Shown here: positions 16,742 through 28,019 of the stretch, piece by piece
Position numbering within the stretch: position 1 is the first letter of the stretch
Layout: the number at the start of each line of letters is the position of its first letter
NCBI GenBank assembly: GCA_004293445.1
Contig: RDYP01000004.1
Coordinates: 62,001-126,000, forward strand
Direction of reading: 5' to 3'
From: Verrucomicrobiota bacterium
GTDB lineage: Bacteria; Verrucomicrobiota; Verrucomicrobiia; Verrucomicrobiales; Akkermansiaceae
Length of the DNA stretch: 64,000 nucleotides
Notes under the pieces: model-generated
What the model was told of the DNA's origin: nothing
Seen by the model: only the letters and a program-made list of their open reading frames with translations
The model's database searches: none
Program-made: the position numbers and the translations under genes

Positions 16742-18346
16742 ATGGCCACTTACCGCGTCCTCGTTTCAGATCCGATTTCAGAAAAAGGTGTCGAAGCCCT
16801 CGCCTCCGCCAAGGAAATCTCCGTGGACGTCCGCACCGGACTGAAACCGGAGGAACTGCTCGAAATCATCGGCGACTACCACGGCCTCGTCGTCCGCTCC
16901 GAGACGAAGGTGACCGCCGAAGTCCTCGCCGCCGCGAAAAATCTCAAGGCCATCGGCCGCGCAGGTGTCGGAGTCGACAACATCGACCGCAAGGCCGCGA
17001 CCGACCACGGGGTGATCGTCATGAACACCCCCACCGGCAACACGATTTCCACCGCGGAGCACGCATTCACCCTGATGCTCAGCGCCGCGCGCAATATCGG
17101 CCCCGCCCACTCCGCCGTCCTCAAGGGCGACTTCAAGGCCGCGCGCAAGGCGTATCAAGGCATCGAGCTCAATACCAAACGCCTCGCCATTCTCGGCATG
17201 GGCCGCATCGGCACCGAGTTCGCCAAGCGCGCCCAAGCCTTCAACATGCAGGTGATCGCCTACGACCCCTTCCTCACCCAAGCGCGCGCCGACGAATTGA
17301 AGGTCGAGCTGGCCGCCACCCCGGACCTCGCCCTCAAAGGCGCCGATGTCGTCACTCTTCACGTCCCGCTCACCGCGGACACCAACCACATCCTCAACAG
17401 CGAGCGCCTCGCCCTGATGAACCCCGGCGCCATCGTCGTGAACTGCGCCCGCGGCGGACTGATCGACGAAAACGCCCTCAAGGCGGCCATCGAATCCGGC
17501 CACATCGCCGGCTGCGCGCTGGATGTCTTCGAAACCGAGCCACCCCCGAACGACCACCCGCTCTTCTCGCTCAACAAGCACGTCGTCTTCACCCCCCACC
17601 TCGGAGCCTCGACCAACGAGGCACAGGAAAACGTCGGCATCCAAGTCGCCGAGCAGCTTCGCGATTTCTTCGTCACCGGAGAAATCCGGAATGCCATCAA
17701 CATGCCCTCGCTCGATGCCGCCGCGTTGGCCGCCGTCGGCCCCTACCTCGACCTTGCCCGCACCCTCGGCAAGCTCTTGGCAAAGCTCGGACCCGAAAAC
17801 GCCGATTCCCTCCGCGTCTCCTACCACGGGCCCCTCGCCAAAAAAGACACCGGCCTCGTCTCCCGCAGCACCCTCACCGCTCTGCTCGAAGTCTCCCGCC
17901 CCAACGGCCAAGTCAACATCGTCAACGCACCCGCCATCGCCAGCCAGCTCGGCATCGATCTGGTGGAATCGACCATCAATGCCAAAACCGAGTTCAGCGA
18001 GCTCCTCGTGGCGGAACTTCGCAAGGGCGAGACCCGCTACCGCGTCGCCGGCACCATCATCGGACGCTCCCCGCGCATCGTTGAAATGGACCACCTCTAC
18101 GTGGACTGCAACATCACCGGCCGCTTCCTCTTCGTCGAAAATGACGACCGTCCCGGCATCGTCGGAGTCCTCGGAACCGCTCTCGGCAGCGCCGGCGTCA
18201 ATATCGCCAACATGGACCTCAGCCGCACCGCCGATCGCAGCCGCGCCCTCACTGTGATCGAGGTCGATTCCGAACCAAGCCCCGCTTTGCTCGAGCAGCT
18301 GCGCACCACCCCTGGCATCCTGCGCGTCCTCAGCCTCGAACTCTGA
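16742..18346 (+). CDS. serA: D-3-phosphoglycerate dehydrogenase
   Basis: The 534-residue enzyme oxidises 3-phosphoglycerate with NAD+, the first step of serine synthesis. The NAD-binding GMGRIG motif (residue about 150), the substrate arginine region [13 protein letters not shown], and the catalytic histidine region FTPHLGAST are all present. It is the long form: after the catalytic domains come an intervening (ASB) domain and a C-terminal ACT domain ([18 protein letters not shown]), the site of serine feedback in related enzymes. A TTGACG at 16678-16683 could be a -35 element. It is transcribed divergently from ilvD. Confidence 0.96.
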   Translation: MATYRVLVSDPISEKGVEALASAKEISVDVRTGLKPEELLEIIGDYHGLVVRSETKVTAEVLAAAKNLKAIGRAGVGVDNIDRKAATDHGVIVMNTPTGNTISTAEHAFTLMLSAARNIGPAHSAVLKGDFKAARKAYQGIELNTKRLAILGMGRIGTEFAKRAQAFNMQVIAYDPFLTQARADELKVELAATPDLALKGADVVTLHVPLTADTNHILNSERLALMNPGAIVVNCARGGLIDENALKAAIESGHIAGCALDVFETEPPPNDHPLFSLNKHVVFTPHLGASTNEAQENVGIQVAEQLRDFFVTGEIRNAINMPSLDAAALAAVGPYLDLARTLGKLLAKLGPENADSLRVSYHGPLAKKDTGLVSRSTLTALLEVSRPNGQVNIVNAPAIASQLGIDLVESTINAKTEFSELLVAELRKGETRYRVAGTIIGRSPRIVEMDHLYVDCNITGRFLFVENDDRPGIVGVLGTALGSAGVNIANMDLSRTADRSRALTVIEVDSEPSPALLEQLRTTPGILRVLSLEL

Positions 18347-18435
18347 CCCGCTCACGACAAGGCCCGGAACTTTTTCCAAGGCCGCACTTTCCCGTTGCCA
18401 AGTACCCACCCCGCTTTCTAGTTTCTCCCGCACAC

Positions 18436-18867
18436 ATGAAAAAACTCGCCGTCATGACCACCGCCTTGCTCGCACTCGGCGGCATCGCATCCGCCGACAT
18501 CCAGGCACCTCCGGCTTCCACCTACACCGCCCAGCGCAAGCTCGGACGCGCCGTGAGCAACATTCTTTACGGCTTCCTCGAAATCCCCGAGCAAATGGTC
18601 CGTAAGACCGATGACCATGGCCGCAAAGCCGGTTGGACCTACGGTGCTGTCGATGGCACCAACCGCGCCCTCAAGCGCCTTGGCTACGGCTTCTACGAGC
18701 TCTTCACCTTCACCTGCCCCACCCACCGCGGCACCTTCAAGCCTCCCTACGAGCGCTGCGGCGAGGACAACCGCATCGAAATGAACCCGAGCGACGGACT
18801 CTCCGAGTTCCCGCCGGAGCTGGGGCCTGAATCCTACTTCCATCACGCCCGCACTCAGCGCTTCTGA
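18436..18867 (+). CDS. Exosortase system-associated protein, TIGR04073 family
   Basis: The 143-residue protein has a signal peptide (MKKLAVMTTALLALGGIASA) and the TIGR04073 core: RKLGRAVSNILYGFLEIPEQM, then AGWTYGAVDGTNRALKRLGYGFYELFTF. Two cysteines lie in the C-terminal part (CPTHRG and ERCGED). The family occurs in bacteria with exosortase/PEP-CTERM systems, but no exosortase or PEP-CTERM protein is in this window, so its job is unknown. It is followed 27 nt downstream by a strong terminator and looks monocistronic. Confidence 0.85.
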   Translation: MKKLAVMTTALLALGGIASADIQAPPASTYTAQRKLGRAVSNILYGFLEIPEQMVRKTDDHGRKAGWTYGAVDGTNRALKRLGYGFYELFTFTCPTHRGTFKPPYERCGEDNRIEMNPSDGLSEFPPELGPESYFHHARTQRF

Positions 18868-18894
18868 TACGGCGGATAGAAATCCCGATCTTCG

Positions 18895-18935
18895 AAATCC
18901 CGGCAGTGGAAATTTTCCCTGCCGGGATTTTGTTG
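18895..18935 (+). terminator. Rho-independent terminator
   Basis: A perfect 12 bp stem (18895-18906 and 18919-18930) with a 12 nt loop is followed by TGTTG. It lies just after the TIGR04073 gene and before the SHD1 gene, so it should end the first transcript. Confidence 0.8.
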
Positions 18936-18968
18936 CCACCAGCCCGCGCCCTACGACCCTCCCCTGCC

Positions 18969-19718
18969 ATGCGCTCTCTGATCCTGATGATCCTGATCGC
19001 CGTCGCTCCGACGATCCACGCCGAGTCCCGGAACTGGCAAAACAAGACCGGCACAAAGTCATTCGCCGGCGAATACGTCTCGCACGACGCCCGCGAGGTC
19101 ACGATCCGGCGATCCGACGGCCGCGTTTTCACGCTGGAAATCGAGCAACTCCACACCAAGGACCGCACCTGGCTCTCGAAACAGGCCGAGCGCGCCAATC
19201 CGGCTGGCGAAGCCCTTCCCGACCCCTCCGCCGTCTTCGACACCCTCTGCTTCGGCGACACGCGGGCCGCGGTGATGAAGAAACTCGGCGAAAGCAAAAT
19301 GGTCGAAAGCTCCGTCGCTCCCACCTTCCTCGGTCGGACCGGGCTGAATGGAACCTACCGCACCCGCAAACAAATCGGCGGCCTCCATTGCGAGCTCTAC
19401 TTCGACTGGACCGACTCCGACACCCTCGCCGAGGTCACCCTTCAAACCCAAGCCCTCCCCTCTTCCGATTACAGCACCCGCCTGGAGAAAAATTGGACCG
19501 AACTCACCGAACTCCTCACTCTCCTTCACGGCGAAGCACTCCAAGCGGCGAATTTTCCGAAACTCTCCGAGCTTCAGGACGACCTCTTCCTCGGCAGCCA
19601 TCTCTGGCGACTCGAAAACGGAGGCTCCGCCCTACTCGGCACTTCGATGCAGGCGGGCAAGTGCATGGTCGTCGTGCGCTTCACCCGCGAACGCATCCAG
19701 CCCGTCCGCACACCCTGA
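18969..19718 (+). CDS. Secreted SHD1-domain protein
   Basis: The 249-residue protein starts with a signal peptide (MRSLILMILIAVAPTIHA). Residues about 23-70 match an SHD1 domain (NWQNKTGTKSFAGEYVS, then RSDGRVFTLEIEQLHTKDRTWL), a short fold frequent in secreted Planctomycetes/Verrucomicrobia proteins. The remaining 170 residues (LCFGDTRAAVMKKLGESKMV onward) are unrecognised but resemble many periplasmic proteins in which the 'FGDTRAxVxxKL' pattern recurs. The start is set at the signal peptide; an upstream ATG at 18906 lies inside the terminator. Confidence 0.75.
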   Translation: MRSLILMILIAVAPTIHAESRNWQNKTGTKSFAGEYVSHDAREVTIRRSDGRVFTLEIEQLHTKDRTWLSKQAERANPAGEALPDPSAVFDTLCFGDTRAAVMKKLGESKMVESSVAPTFLGRTGLNGTYRTRKQIGGLHCELYFDWTDSDTLAEVTLQTQALPSSDYSTRLEKNWTELTELLTLLHGEALQAANFPKLSELQDDLFLGSHLWRLENGGSALLGTSMQAGKCMVVVRFTRERIQPVRTP

Positions 19719-19730
19719 ACCCGCTGGCCT

Positions 19731-20744
19731 TTACAGCGCCCGCGATCGCACGAAACGCCCCGCCGTCGCCAAAAACGCCACGCCGGCCGCAATCATGAAG
19801 AGCGAAAGGAACTGACCGCTCGTCAGCATCCCGCTCAGCACCATCTTCGAGTCCGGTTCCCGGAACTGCTCCGCGAAAATCCGAAACACCGCGTAGAGCA
19901 CGAAGAAAAGACCCGTCAATACCCCCACCGGTGCCTGCGGAAAACGCATCCGCACCCACCACAGGATTCCGAACAACAGCGCCCCCTCCAGCAGCCCCTC
20001 ATAGAGCTGCGAAGGATGCCGCGCCAGCAAGTAGGGCTCCAGCGCTGACGAAATCGCCGCGTCCCCTCGCTGCAATTCCAGCATCCGCTCAAACAAAATA
20101 CCGCCCGGCACCCGGTCCTCCTGCCATCCTTGGAAAGGCTCCCGCAAAGGCTCCGACAGCTCCGCCACCGCCTGCATCGCCGCAGGGAAATCCACGCCCT
20201 CCGCCTCGGGGCGCTCGATCAGAGCCCGCGGGAATTTCACCGCCCACGCCAAATCCCCCGCCGACCGGCCATACAACTCGCCATTGATGAAGTTCGCCAC
20301 TCGCCCGAACAACAAACCCAAGGGCGCCACCACGCACAAACCATCCCCCAAGCCACGCCAGGAGACCCCCTTCTTCCGCGCGTAAAACCATGTGAAAATC
20401 ACCAAGCCCAGAATCCCCCCATGGCTCGCCATGCCCCCCTCCCAGACCTTGAACAAAAGCAAGGGATCCTCATTCACCCACTCCCAGCCATGCTCCCGCG
20501 GATAGTACCACAGCATGTAACCCAGCCGCCCGCCGATAAAGACCCCGAAAATCGCCGCCGCGGAGATGAAGTCCCCCGAGGCCCCCACCGGCAGCACCCA
20601 CAGCTTCCGCTTCGCCAAAACGTTCAGCAACCAAGCCGCGACCACGAAAGCCGCGAGATAGGCCAGACCATACCAGCGGATCTGAAGCGACTCCGTGAAT
20701 CGCACCAACACCGGATCCAAATCATGCACATAAGTCGCGGACAC
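19731..20744 (-). CDS. lgt: Prolipoprotein diacylglyceryl transferase
   Basis: The membrane enzyme of about 337 residues moves diacylglycerol to the lipobox cysteine of prolipoproteins. Characteristic pieces are [41 protein letters not shown] and the Lgt signature [14 protein letters not shown], then RHPSQLYEG. An insertion of about 60 residues between GELYG and RHPSQLYEG makes it longer than usual. No ATG fits; a GTG at 20744 has GAGGTG 6 nt upstream, the best Shine-Dalgarno-like site nearby. Convergent with the SHD1 gene, stops 12 nt apart. Confidence 0.92.
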   Translation of the reverse strand: MSATYVHDLDPVLVRFTESLQIRWYGLAYLAAFVVAAWLLNVLAKRKLWVLPVGASGDFISAAAIFGVFIGGRLGYMLWYYPREHGWEWVNEDPLLLFKVWEGGMASHGGILGLVIFTWFYARKKGVSWRGLGDGLCVVAPLGLLFGRVANFINGELYGRSAGDLAWAVKFPRALIERPEAEGVDFPAAMQAVAELSEPLREPFQGWQEDRVPGGILFERMLELQRGDAAISSALEPYLLARHPSQLYEGLLEGALLFGILWWVRMRFPQAPVGVLTGLFFVLYAVFRIFAEQFREPDSKMVLSGMLTSGQFLSLFMIAAGVAFLATAGRFVRSRAL

Positions 20745-20899
20745 GGAAAGCACCTCACACCATTCTGCCGCTCCACGCAACCCGGGCGAAAAAGGAATCC
20801 CGCCACCCAGCCCCTCGCCCGACCCGAGTCCCCACCCGAACCCGAAAATTCGGGATTCGGCATTGTCGCACCCCGCCCGCCATGCTGTCCTCCCGCCGC

Positions 20900-22183
20900 A
20901 TGAAAATCGTCGTCGCCTACTCCGGAGGTCTGGACACCTCCGTCCTCCTCCTCTGGCTCAAGGAGAAATACAACGCCGAAATCATCGCCTACTGCGCCGA
21001 TGTCGGCCAAGGCGACGAGCTCGACGGTCTCGAACAAAAGGCCCTCACCACCGGTGCTTCCAAATGCTACATCGGTGACCTCAAAGAAGACTTCGCCGCC
21101 AACTACATCTTCCCGATGATCCAAGCCGGCGCGATCTACGAGGGCCGCTACTTGCTCGGCACCTCAATCGCCCGCCCCTGCATCGCCAAGGGGATGCTCG
21201 ATGTCGCTCTCGCCGAAGGCGCCGACGCCATCGCCCACGGAGCCACCGGCAAAGGCAACGACCAGGTTCGCTTCGAACTCTCCGCCGCCTCGCTCGCCCC
21301 GAACGTGAAATGCATCGCGCCTTGGCGCGACGCCTCTTTCCGCGCCCAGTTCCCCGGCCGTGCGGAAATGATCGCCTTCGCGGAAGCCAAAAACATCCCG
21401 ATCAAGGCCTCCATGAAGAAGCCTTACTCGATGGACCGCAACCTCCTCCACATTTCCTTCGAGGCAGGCATGCTCGAAGACCCCTGGTACGACGCCACCA
21501 CCCCGGCCGACCGCGAAATGTACGTGCTCTCCGTCGCGCCCGAGGACGCACCCGACAGCCCCGAATACGTCGAGATCCTCTTCGACAAAGGCAACGCCAT
21601 CGGACTCAAGCACGACAACCTCGCCGCACTCGTCAGCGAACTCGGCGACGTGAAATCCACCGGCCAGCAGGACGGCTACGCCCTCTTCAGCCCCTACGGC
21701 ATCATGCGCATCCTCAACCTGCTCGGCGGTCGCAACGGCGTCGGCCGGGTGGACATCGTGGAAAACCGCTTCGTCGGCATGAAGTCCCGCGGCGTCTATG
21801 AAACTCCAGGCGGCACCATCCTGCTCGCCGCCCACCGCGACCTCGAAGCCCTGACCGTCGATCGCGAAGCGATGTTCATCCGCGACGGACTGATCCCGAA
21901 ATACGCGCAGCTCGTTTACAACGGCTTCTGGTTCGCCCCCGAACGCGAGGCGATCCAAGCCCTCGTCACCGAGACCCAAAAGACCGTCTCCGGCGAAGTG
22001 CGCGTGAAGCTCTACAAGGGCAATGTCATGAACGCCGGCCGCAAGAGCCCGCACAGCCTCTACTCCGAAGCCGTCGCCACCATGGAAGGCGGCCAGGAAG
22101 AAGCCTACAATCAGGACGACGCCACCGGCTTCATCGCCCTCAACGCGCTGCGACTCAAAGCCAGCGCGCGCCAAGTCAAGTAA
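20900..22183 (+). CDS. argG: Argininosuccinate synthase
   Basis: The 427-residue enzyme condenses citrulline and aspartate with ATP. It starts with [20 protein letters not shown], which holds the ATP pyrophosphatase P-loop (SGGLDTS), and has [13 protein letters not shown] and [19 protein letters not shown]-type motifs (here [20 protein letters not shown]). An ATG six codons earlier is less likely because homologues begin close to the P-loop. The gene is divergent from lgt. Other arg genes are absent from the window, so it is probably dispersed. Confidence 0.96.
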   Translation: MKIVVAYSGGLDTSVLLLWLKEKYNAEIIAYCADVGQGDELDGLEQKALTTGASKCYIGDLKEDFAANYIFPMIQAGAIYEGRYLLGTSIARPCIAKGMLDVALAEGADAIAHGATGKGNDQVRFELSAASLAPNVKCIAPWRDASFRAQFPGRAEMIAFAEAKNIPIKASMKKPYSMDRNLLHISFEAGMLEDPWYDATTPADREMYVLSVAPEDAPDSPEYVEILFDKGNAIGLKHDNLAALVSELGDVKSTGQQDGYALFSPYGIMRILNLLGGRNGVGRVDIVENRFVGMKSRGVYETPGGTILLAAHRDLEALTVDREAMFIRDGLIPKYAQLVYNGFWFAPEREAIQALVTETQKTVSGEVRVKLYKGNVMNAGRKSPHSLYSEAVATMEGGQEEAYNQDDATGFIALNALRLKASARQVK

Positions 22184-22195
22184 GACCACCCGATC

Positions 22196-22220
22196 CGCGC
22201 CCGGGAGCTCCCCGGGCGCG
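22196..22220 (+). terminator. GC-rich hairpin after argG
   Basis: A perfect 10 bp stem (22196-22205 and 22211-22220) with a 5 nt loop begins 13 nt after the argG stop. No T-run follows, so it may be a weak or factor-aided terminator, or merely a strong RNA end. Confidence 0.55.
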
Positions 22221-22278
22221 CCCTCGAGGATCACGCGACTTCCCTTTTGCCGGCCGGACCATCATCGTCCGCCCGCTC

Positions 22279-24810
22279 ATGCACCTCGACCCCTCAAAAG
22301 TCGCCGACCCCTCCTCCAACGACGAGGTGCTCAGCGCCTTCCTCGACTACCTCATCGAGACCGGGGTCGAACCCTACGATCACCAGGAACAAGCCATCCT
22401 GGAACTCTATGCGGGCAACAACGTCATCCTCAACACCCCCACCGGCTCGGGGAAATCCCTGGTAGCCCTCGCCCTCCACTTCAAGGCGATCTGCCAGCGC
22501 CGACGCTCTTATTACACCGTCCCGATCAAGGCCCTGGCCAACGAGAAATTCCTCTCGCTCTGCCAACTCTTCGGCCCCGAACAAGTCGGCATGATCACCG
22601 GCGACGCGACCGTGAACCCCGGCGCTCCCGTCATCTGCTGCACCGCGGAAATCCTCGCCAACCTCGCCCTCCGCGAAGGCGACCAGGCCAAGGTCGACGA
22701 CGTGATCATGGACGAGTTCCACTACTACTCGGACACCTCCCGCGGCTTCGCTTGGCAGGTTCCACTGCTCAGTCTGCCCCAAGCCCGCTTTCTCCTGATG
22801 TCCGCCACCCTCGGCGAGACGGGCTTTTTCGAGGAATCCATCACCCGCCTCACCGGCGCACCCACCGTGCTGGTGAAGTCCGAACAGCGACCCGTCCCTC
22901 TCGAATTCGACTGGAGCGAAACCCCGCTGGAGGAAAAAATCAGCGAGCTCGTCGAGGCCGGCAAGGCCCCGGTCTATCTCGTCCACTTCACCCAACTCGC
23001 CTGCGCCCAGACCGCCCAAAACCTGCTCAGCCAGAACTTCTGCTCGAAGTCGGAAAAACAACGGATCGCGGAAATCCTGCACGATGCCAATTTCCGCAGC
23101 CCCTACGGCAAGGAAGTCTCCAAACTCCTCCGCCACGGCATCGGCATCCACCATGCCGGCCTGCTGCCGAAATACCGCGTCCTCGTCGAGAAACTCGCCC
23201 AACGCGGACTGCTGAAAGTCATCTGCGGCACCGATACCCTCGGCGTCGGCATCAACGTGCCCATCCGCACCGTCGTCTTCACCCAACTCTTCAAGTACGA
23301 TGGCAGCAGTACCAAAACCCTCACCGTCCGCGACTTCAAACAAATCGCCGGACGCGCCGGGCGACGCGGCTTCGACAGCTCCGGCACCGTCGTCGCCCAA
23401 GCGCCGGAACACGTGATCGAAAATCTCCGCCTCGAAAAAAAGGCCGCCAGCTCCGGCAAGAAGAGCTTCGTCAAACGCAAGCCACCCGAAAAAGGCTTCG
23501 TCAACTGGGACGAGAAAAGCTTCCGCCGCCTGATCGACGCGCCCTCGGAAAAACTCGTCTCCAGCTTTCAGGTCCGCCACTCCATGCTCCTCAACGTGCT
23601 CGGCCGCGAACACGAGGACGGCTGCGCCGCGCTGCGCACCCTGATCAAGACCTGCCACGAAAGCCCCGCCAAAAAGAAAGCGCACCAACGCCGCGCCTTC
23701 CAACTCTTCCGCGGCTTGGTCGAAGGCGATATCCTCCGCATCATCCCCCGCGCCGAACGCCGCGGCCCCGTGAAGGTCCGGCTCAACGTCGAGCTTCAGG
23801 AGGACTTCTCGATGAATCAGGCACTCGGCCTCTATCTGCTCGATGCCATCCCGCAGCTCGACCGCGATGCCCCCGACCACGCGCTCAATGTGATTTCACT
23901 CGTCGAATCCATTCTCGAAAACCCCGAGGTCATCCTCCGCCGCCAAGTCGACCTGTTGAAAGGCGAACTCATCGGACAGTTAAAAAACGAAGGCGTGGAA
24001 TACGAGGAACGCATGGAACGGCTCGAAGAAGTCGAATGGCCCAAGCCCGGCAAGGAATTCATCTATCACACCTACAACGCATTCGTCGCCAAACGCCCCT
24101 GGATGAAGGAGGCCACGGTCAAACCGAAATCGATCGCCCGTGAAATGTTCGAACACTGGCAATCCTTCGAAGACTACGTCAAAACCTACGGCTTGGAAAA
24201 AAGCGAAGCCGTCCTCCTCCGCCACGTGTCAGAGGTTTACAAAGTTCTCGCCCAAACCGTGCCCCCCATGGCCAAAACCGAAGAACTCGCCGAAGCCGAA
24301 GCATACTTCGAGGACATCCTCCGCACGGTCGACTCCAGCCTGCTCGACGAATGGGAAAAACTCCGCAATCCCGACTATGTCCCGCTGGAGGACCGAACTC
24401 CCGCCGAACGCAAGGCCGTCGCGTTCACCCGCAACCGGCCCGCCTTCACGCGCGCCCTCCGCAACGCGGTCTTCACCCTCGTCAAAGCTCTCGCCACAGG
24501 AAACAGCACCGAGATCCTCGCCCAAATCGAGCCCACCGATCCTGAAGGCCAACCCTGGACCGCCGCCCGGATCAACGCCCTCCTCGACGACTACTACTGC
24601 CAGCACGAACGCATCCGACTCGACCCCGAAGCCCGTTCCGCAAAGCACAGTCGCCTTTCGGAAGACACCGCACGGCGATGGACCCTTGAACAAACCCTCG
24701 TCGACCCCGAAGAACTCAACGACTGGTTCCTCAAGCTCGGCATCGATCTCGACCGCAGCGACGCCGAATCCCGCCCGGTCCTCACCCTCGCAAGCATCGC
24801 TTCCCTCTGA
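22279..24810 (+). CDS. Ski2-like DEAD/DEAH-box RNA helicase (DUF3516-type C-terminus)
   Basis: The 843-residue ATPase has motif I TPTGSGKS (53-60), motif II DEFH (145-148), motif III SATL, and motif [12 protein letters not shown], the DExH pattern of Ski2/Mtr4-like helicases. The C-terminal 350 residues match the DUF3516 region common in bacterial relatives. Such proteins are thought to unwind RNA, but substrates in these bacteria are unknown. It lies 56 nt before glnD in the same direction and may share its transcript. The start at MHLDPSKV gives the family's typical length. Confidence 0.86.
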   Translation: MHLDPSKVADPSSNDEVLSAFLDYLIETGVEPYDHQEQAILELYAGNNVILNTPTGSGKSLVALALHFKAICQRRRSYYTVPIKALANEKFLSLCQLFGPEQVGMITGDATVNPGAPVICCTAEILANLALREGDQAKVDDVIMDEFHYYSDTSRGFAWQVPLLSLPQARFLLMSATLGETGFFEESITRLTGAPTVLVKSEQRPVPLEFDWSETPLEEKISELVEAGKAPVYLVHFTQLACAQTAQNLLSQNFCSKSEKQRIAEILHDANFRSPYGKEVSKLLRHGIGIHHAGLLPKYRVLVEKLAQRGLLKVICGTDTLGVGINVPIRTVVFTQLFKYDGSSTKTLTVRDFKQIAGRAGRRGFDSSGTVVAQAPEHVIENLRLEKKAASSGKKSFVKRKPPEKGFVNWDEKSFRRLIDAPSEKLVSSFQVRHSMLLNVLGREHEDGCAALRTLIKTCHESPAKKKAHQRRAFQLFRGLVEGDILRIIPRAERRGPVKVRLNVELQEDFSMNQALGLYLLDAIPQLDRDAPDHALNVISLVESILENPEVILRRQVDLLKGELIGQLKNEGVEYEERMERLEEVEWPKPGKEFIYHTYNAFVAKRPWMKEATVKPKSIAREMFEHWQSFEDYVKTYGLEKSEAVLLRHVSEVYKVLAQTVPPMAKTEELAEAEAYFEDILRTVDSSLLDEWEKLRNPDYVPLEDRTPAERKAVAFTRNRPAFTRALRNAVFTLVKALATGNSTEILAQIEPTDPEGQPWTAARINALLDDYYCQHERIRLDPEARSAKHSRLSEDTARRWTLEQTLVDPEELNDWFLKLGIDLDRSDAESRPVLTLASIASL

Positions 24811-24866
24811 ACCTCCAAACGCCGCGCCTTGACCCGCGGTGAAATCCACCCACCCTGCGAACCCGG

Positions 24867-27605
24867 ATGTCCGCCAACCTGAAAACACTCCAGGCCCACG
24901 CGAAGACGGCCCTCAAGCCCGCCGCACAAGGCCAACTTTCACCCGCCGAGCGGATCGCCCTCTACAAACGCTTCCTCAAAATCGAGGAGCACCGCATCAA
25001 ACTCCGCCATCGAGCCGGTGCCGGCGGCCTCGAAATCGCCCGCGCGCGCGCCGAACTCCTCGATGTGGTCCTCTGCTCCCTCTTCGACCTCGCCCTGTCG
25101 AAACGCAAGGAAGCCCCCGTCCTCGCACTCGTCGCCATCGGCGGATACGGCCGCGGCACTCTCAACCCCGGTTCGGACATCGACCTCCTCTTCCTCCTCC
25201 CCCGCGCGTCTAACAAACTGCCGGAAGACCTCAGCACTCTCATTCAGGAAATCCTCTACCTCCTCTGGGACGTCGGCTTCAAAGTCGGGCACGCCTGCCG
25301 CTCAATCACCGAATGCCTCGAACAGGCCAAGGCGGACCAGGAAAACAAAACCGCCCTGCTCGAGGCCCGTCTGCTCGCCGGTGACAAGAAGCTCTTCGCC
25401 GATTTCCAAGAACGCTTCGACACCGATTGCGTCCGCAAAAAACAGGAAGCCTTCTTCGACCTCCGCCGCCAGGACCTTCGCAGCCGCCACCAAAAGTATT
25501 CCAAAACCGTCTTTCTCCAAGAACCCAACGTGAAGGAGGGCTGCGGCGGCATGCGCGACTACCACAACATCCGCTGGGTCGCCCGAGTCAAACGCGGCAG
25601 CTCCGACCTCCGCAAACTGGTCGACGACCGGCTGCTCACCGCCACCGCGCTCCGGAAAATCGAGGCGGCCTACGATTTCCTCAACCGCGTCCGCAACGAA
25701 CTCCACTACGAGGCCGGCCGCGAGAACGACCAGCTCACCCTTCGCCTCCAAGGCGTGGTCGCCACGAATTTCCGTTACCCGGAACGCGGCATCCTGCGCA
25801 AGACCGAGGCCTTCATGCGGGACTACTACCGCCACACCCGCAGCCTTTACCAGCATACCGGATCGCTGATGGAGAGCTTCGAGATCGAGCAGGAACAAAT
25901 GCCCGTCACCGGCCTCAAGTCCTTCCTCATGGTGCGCCCGAAAAAACGCGAGGAGTTCGACGGCTTCGTCGCCCGCGAAGGACGGATCTATCCGCTTCAC
26001 CCGGACATTTTCAAAGAAGACCCGCAGCGCCTCATGCGGCTCTTCCAACACTGCCAACTCCGCGGCCTCCGCCTCAGTCCACCCATGCGGAAGCTAGTCA
26101 AGGCCCACCGCGAAAACATCGACCGGCCCTTCCGCTACTCCAAGGCCAACCGCGAAACCTTCCAAGCCATCCTCGAACGCAAGGGCGACGTCGCCCGCAC
26201 GCTGCGCCAGATGCACCGAGTCGGTTTCCTCGGCCGCTACCTGCCGGAATTCGGCGCTCTCGACTGCCTCGTGCAGCACGAGTTTTTCCACCGCTACACC
26301 GCCGACGAACACACCCTGCGCTGCATCGAGGAACTCGATGCCCTCGTCGGCAGCGAGGATCCGAAACGCCAAATCTATCGCCGTCTCTTCCAAGGCGTCG
26401 AGGACCCCTACGCCCTCTACCTCGCCCTCATTCTCCACGACACGGGCCGCGCGGAAAACGTCCGCGAACATACCGACGGCTCAGCCATGCTCGCGTCCAA
26501 GCTCTGCAATCGTCTGCAAGTCCACGGTCCGCGCCGCGCGCTGATCATGTACCTCGTCGACCACCACCTCACATTCTGGCGCTTCGCCACCACCCGAAAT
26601 ATCGAAGACCCCGATGTGGTCGCCGAATTCGCACGGATCGTCAAAACCAAGGCACGGCTCGATATCCTCCTGCTTTTCAGCTACGCCGATTCCAACGGGA
26701 CCAACACCGAAACCTGGTCGAGCTGGAAGGAGACCCTGATGCTCCAGCTCCATGCAAATACCCGCACTTTCCTCGCCGAAGGCAAGGAGCGCTACGCCGC
26801 CTCGATCCGCAGCGAAAAGAAAATCCTCAAAGAACAGGTCAAGGCCCTGTTCAAGGACGAAGACCACGCCGCTGTCGACGAACACTTCAAGCGGATGCCG
26901 GAACCCTATTTCCGCTTTCGCGACGCCACCGCGGTCGCATCGCACGTCAAGGCCGTCCTCAAGCTCGACCCGAAGGCCGACCCTGCGGTCTTCGACTGCT
27001 CCCTCCAGTGGCTCGATAGCGCGGAAAAAGGCTACACCGAACTCGTCATCGCCACCCACGACCGACCGCTGCTGCTCGAGAAAATCTGCTGCGCCCTTGC
27101 ATCCGAGGAACTCAACATCCTCTCCGCCGACTTCTACACCCGCAACGATGGCGTCGTGCTCGACATCTTCCGCGTCTGCACCACCGACTTCGAACCCGTC
27201 TCCGACCTCGGTCTCCGCAAGCGCCTCTCAGCCACCCTGCGCGAGGTCGGCCTGCTCGAGAAATACGAGCATGCCCGCTATTTCCGCCGCCGCCCGAACC
27301 TTCTCCGCCCGAAAAGCGATCACGGCATGGCGTTCCCCGTGCGCGCCTACGTATCGAACGAGGCCCACCCGTCCTGCACCGCCATCGAGGTCCAAGCCGT
27401 CGACCGCATCGGGCTGCTGCACGATCTCTTCCACGCCATCAACACCCACGGCCTCAATACCGCGAACGCCCGGATCTCGACCGAAAAAGGCGCCGCCATG
27501 GACACCATCTACATCACCACTCAGGAAGGGAAAAAAGTCGACGACGAAGCACTCCTCCAGCGGCTCCAAGGCAGTATCGAAGACCTGATCGGAAAGAAGG
27601 ACTGA
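24867..27605 (+). CDS. glnD: Bifunctional uridylyltransferase/uridylyl-removing enzyme
   Basis: The 912-residue sensor adds or removes UMP on PII proteins according to glutamine level. The nucleotidyltransferase site is GGYGRG (92-97) with DID (104-106). A central HD domain (HEFFHRYTADEHTLR and LILHDTGRAENVREHTDG) is the hydrolase. Two ACT domains end the protein (TELVIATHDRPLLLEKICC and CTAIEVQAVDRIGLLHDLF) and sense glutamine in characterised homologues. No glnB or amtB is nearby. In front of it, TTGACC at 24829-24834 resembles a -35 element. Confidence 0.95.
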   Translation: MSANLKTLQAHAKTALKPAAQGQLSPAERIALYKRFLKIEEHRIKLRHRAGAGGLEIARARAELLDVVLCSLFDLALSKRKEAPVLALVAIGGYGRGTLNPGSDIDLLFLLPRASNKLPEDLSTLIQEILYLLWDVGFKVGHACRSITECLEQAKADQENKTALLEARLLAGDKKLFADFQERFDTDCVRKKQEAFFDLRRQDLRSRHQKYSKTVFLQEPNVKEGCGGMRDYHNIRWVARVKRGSSDLRKLVDDRLLTATALRKIEAAYDFLNRVRNELHYEAGRENDQLTLRLQGVVATNFRYPERGILRKTEAFMRDYYRHTRSLYQHTGSLMESFEIEQEQMPVTGLKSFLMVRPKKREEFDGFVAREGRIYPLHPDIFKEDPQRLMRLFQHCQLRGLRLSPPMRKLVKAHRENIDRPFRYSKANRETFQAILERKGDVARTLRQMHRVGFLGRYLPEFGALDCLVQHEFFHRYTADEHTLRCIEELDALVGSEDPKRQIYRRLFQGVEDPYALYLALILHDTGRAENVREHTDGSAMLASKLCNRLQVHGPRRALIMYLVDHHLTFWRFATTRNIEDPDVVAEFARIVKTKARLDILLLFSYADSNGTNTETWSSWKETLMLQLHANTRTFLAEGKERYAASIRSEKKILKEQVKALFKDEDHAAVDEHFKRMPEPYFRFRDATAVASHVKAVLKLDPKADPAVFDCSLQWLDSAEKGYTELVIATHDRPLLLEKICCALASEELNILSADFYTRNDGVVLDIFRVCTTDFEPVSDLGLRKRLSATLREVGLLEKYEHARYFRRRPNLLRPKSDHGMAFPVRAYVSNEAHPSCTAIEVQAVDRIGLLHDLFHAINTHGLNTANARISTEKGAAMDTIYITTQEGKKVDDEALLQRLQGSIEDLIGKKD

Positions 27606-27840
27606 AGCGATCGCACCACTCTAACAACCGCACTCCTGAAACTCAGGGAACCCAAACGAACTTTTTCCGCCCCAAAAATCTTTTTTCTCGCCAAACCCAA
27701 CCCCGCGACGATTTTCGGGATTCACGTGTGCCGCTGCAAAGCCGCCGCGAGATGAGCAATTCGGCAACACCGACCGTCGTTTTTGATCTCCGGGGGGGGC
27801 TCAGGCGACAGGACGAATCAAACGGATCGCAAAAAACCAA

Positions 27841-27893
27841 AAAAGGCGTGGGTCGGAATTCCGGGGGGGACTACGACCCACGCTTTTCTTCTT
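27841..27893 (+). terminator. Rho-independent terminator between glnD and the CHAT gene
   Basis: A 10 bp stem (GCGTGGGTCG, 27846-27855, with complement 27874-27883) is extended by A/T pairs and followed by TTTTCTTCTTC. The loop is 18 nt and contains a GGGGGGG run. It probably ends the glnD transcript or a leader RNA read from within this gap. Confidence 0.7.
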
Positions 27894-27995
27894 CAATGGC
27901 AGGGCTGTCCTCCCCGCCGCCTCAGGCATTCCCGCCCTTTCATCCGCCGGAAACACGACGCTCTTCGAGCCTTTCCCGCCCAAAGGAAACCCGCT

Positions 27996-28019
27996 GCAGG
28001 CTTGCCGCGCCAAGCCTGC
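27996..28019 (+). other. Hairpin just upstream of the CHAT gene
   Basis: A perfect 9 bp stem (GCAGGCTTG, 27996-28004, with complement 28011-28019) and 6 nt loop ends 37 nt before the CHAT start codon and is followed by TTGAG. It could be a weak terminator, a leader structure or a regulator site; nothing in the sequence decides. Confidence 0.4.

Noticed and set aside
16778-18433. Long minus-strand reading frame antisense to serA (551 codons)
   Set aside because: It mirrors the coding frame of a well-supported gene in GC-rich DNA, shows no domain and has Glu/Asp/Gly/Val-rich composition typical of shadow frames.
21164-22234. Minus-strand frame opposite argG
   Set aside because: Antisense shadow, no conserved motif.
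22294-23880. Long minus-strand frame opposite the Ski2-like helicase
   Set aside because: Shadow of a strong coding gene; no start context, no domain, biased composition.
25427-27019. Long plus-strand frame overlapping glnD
   Set aside because: Arg/Pro/His-rich sequence out of frame with the recognised GlnD domains.
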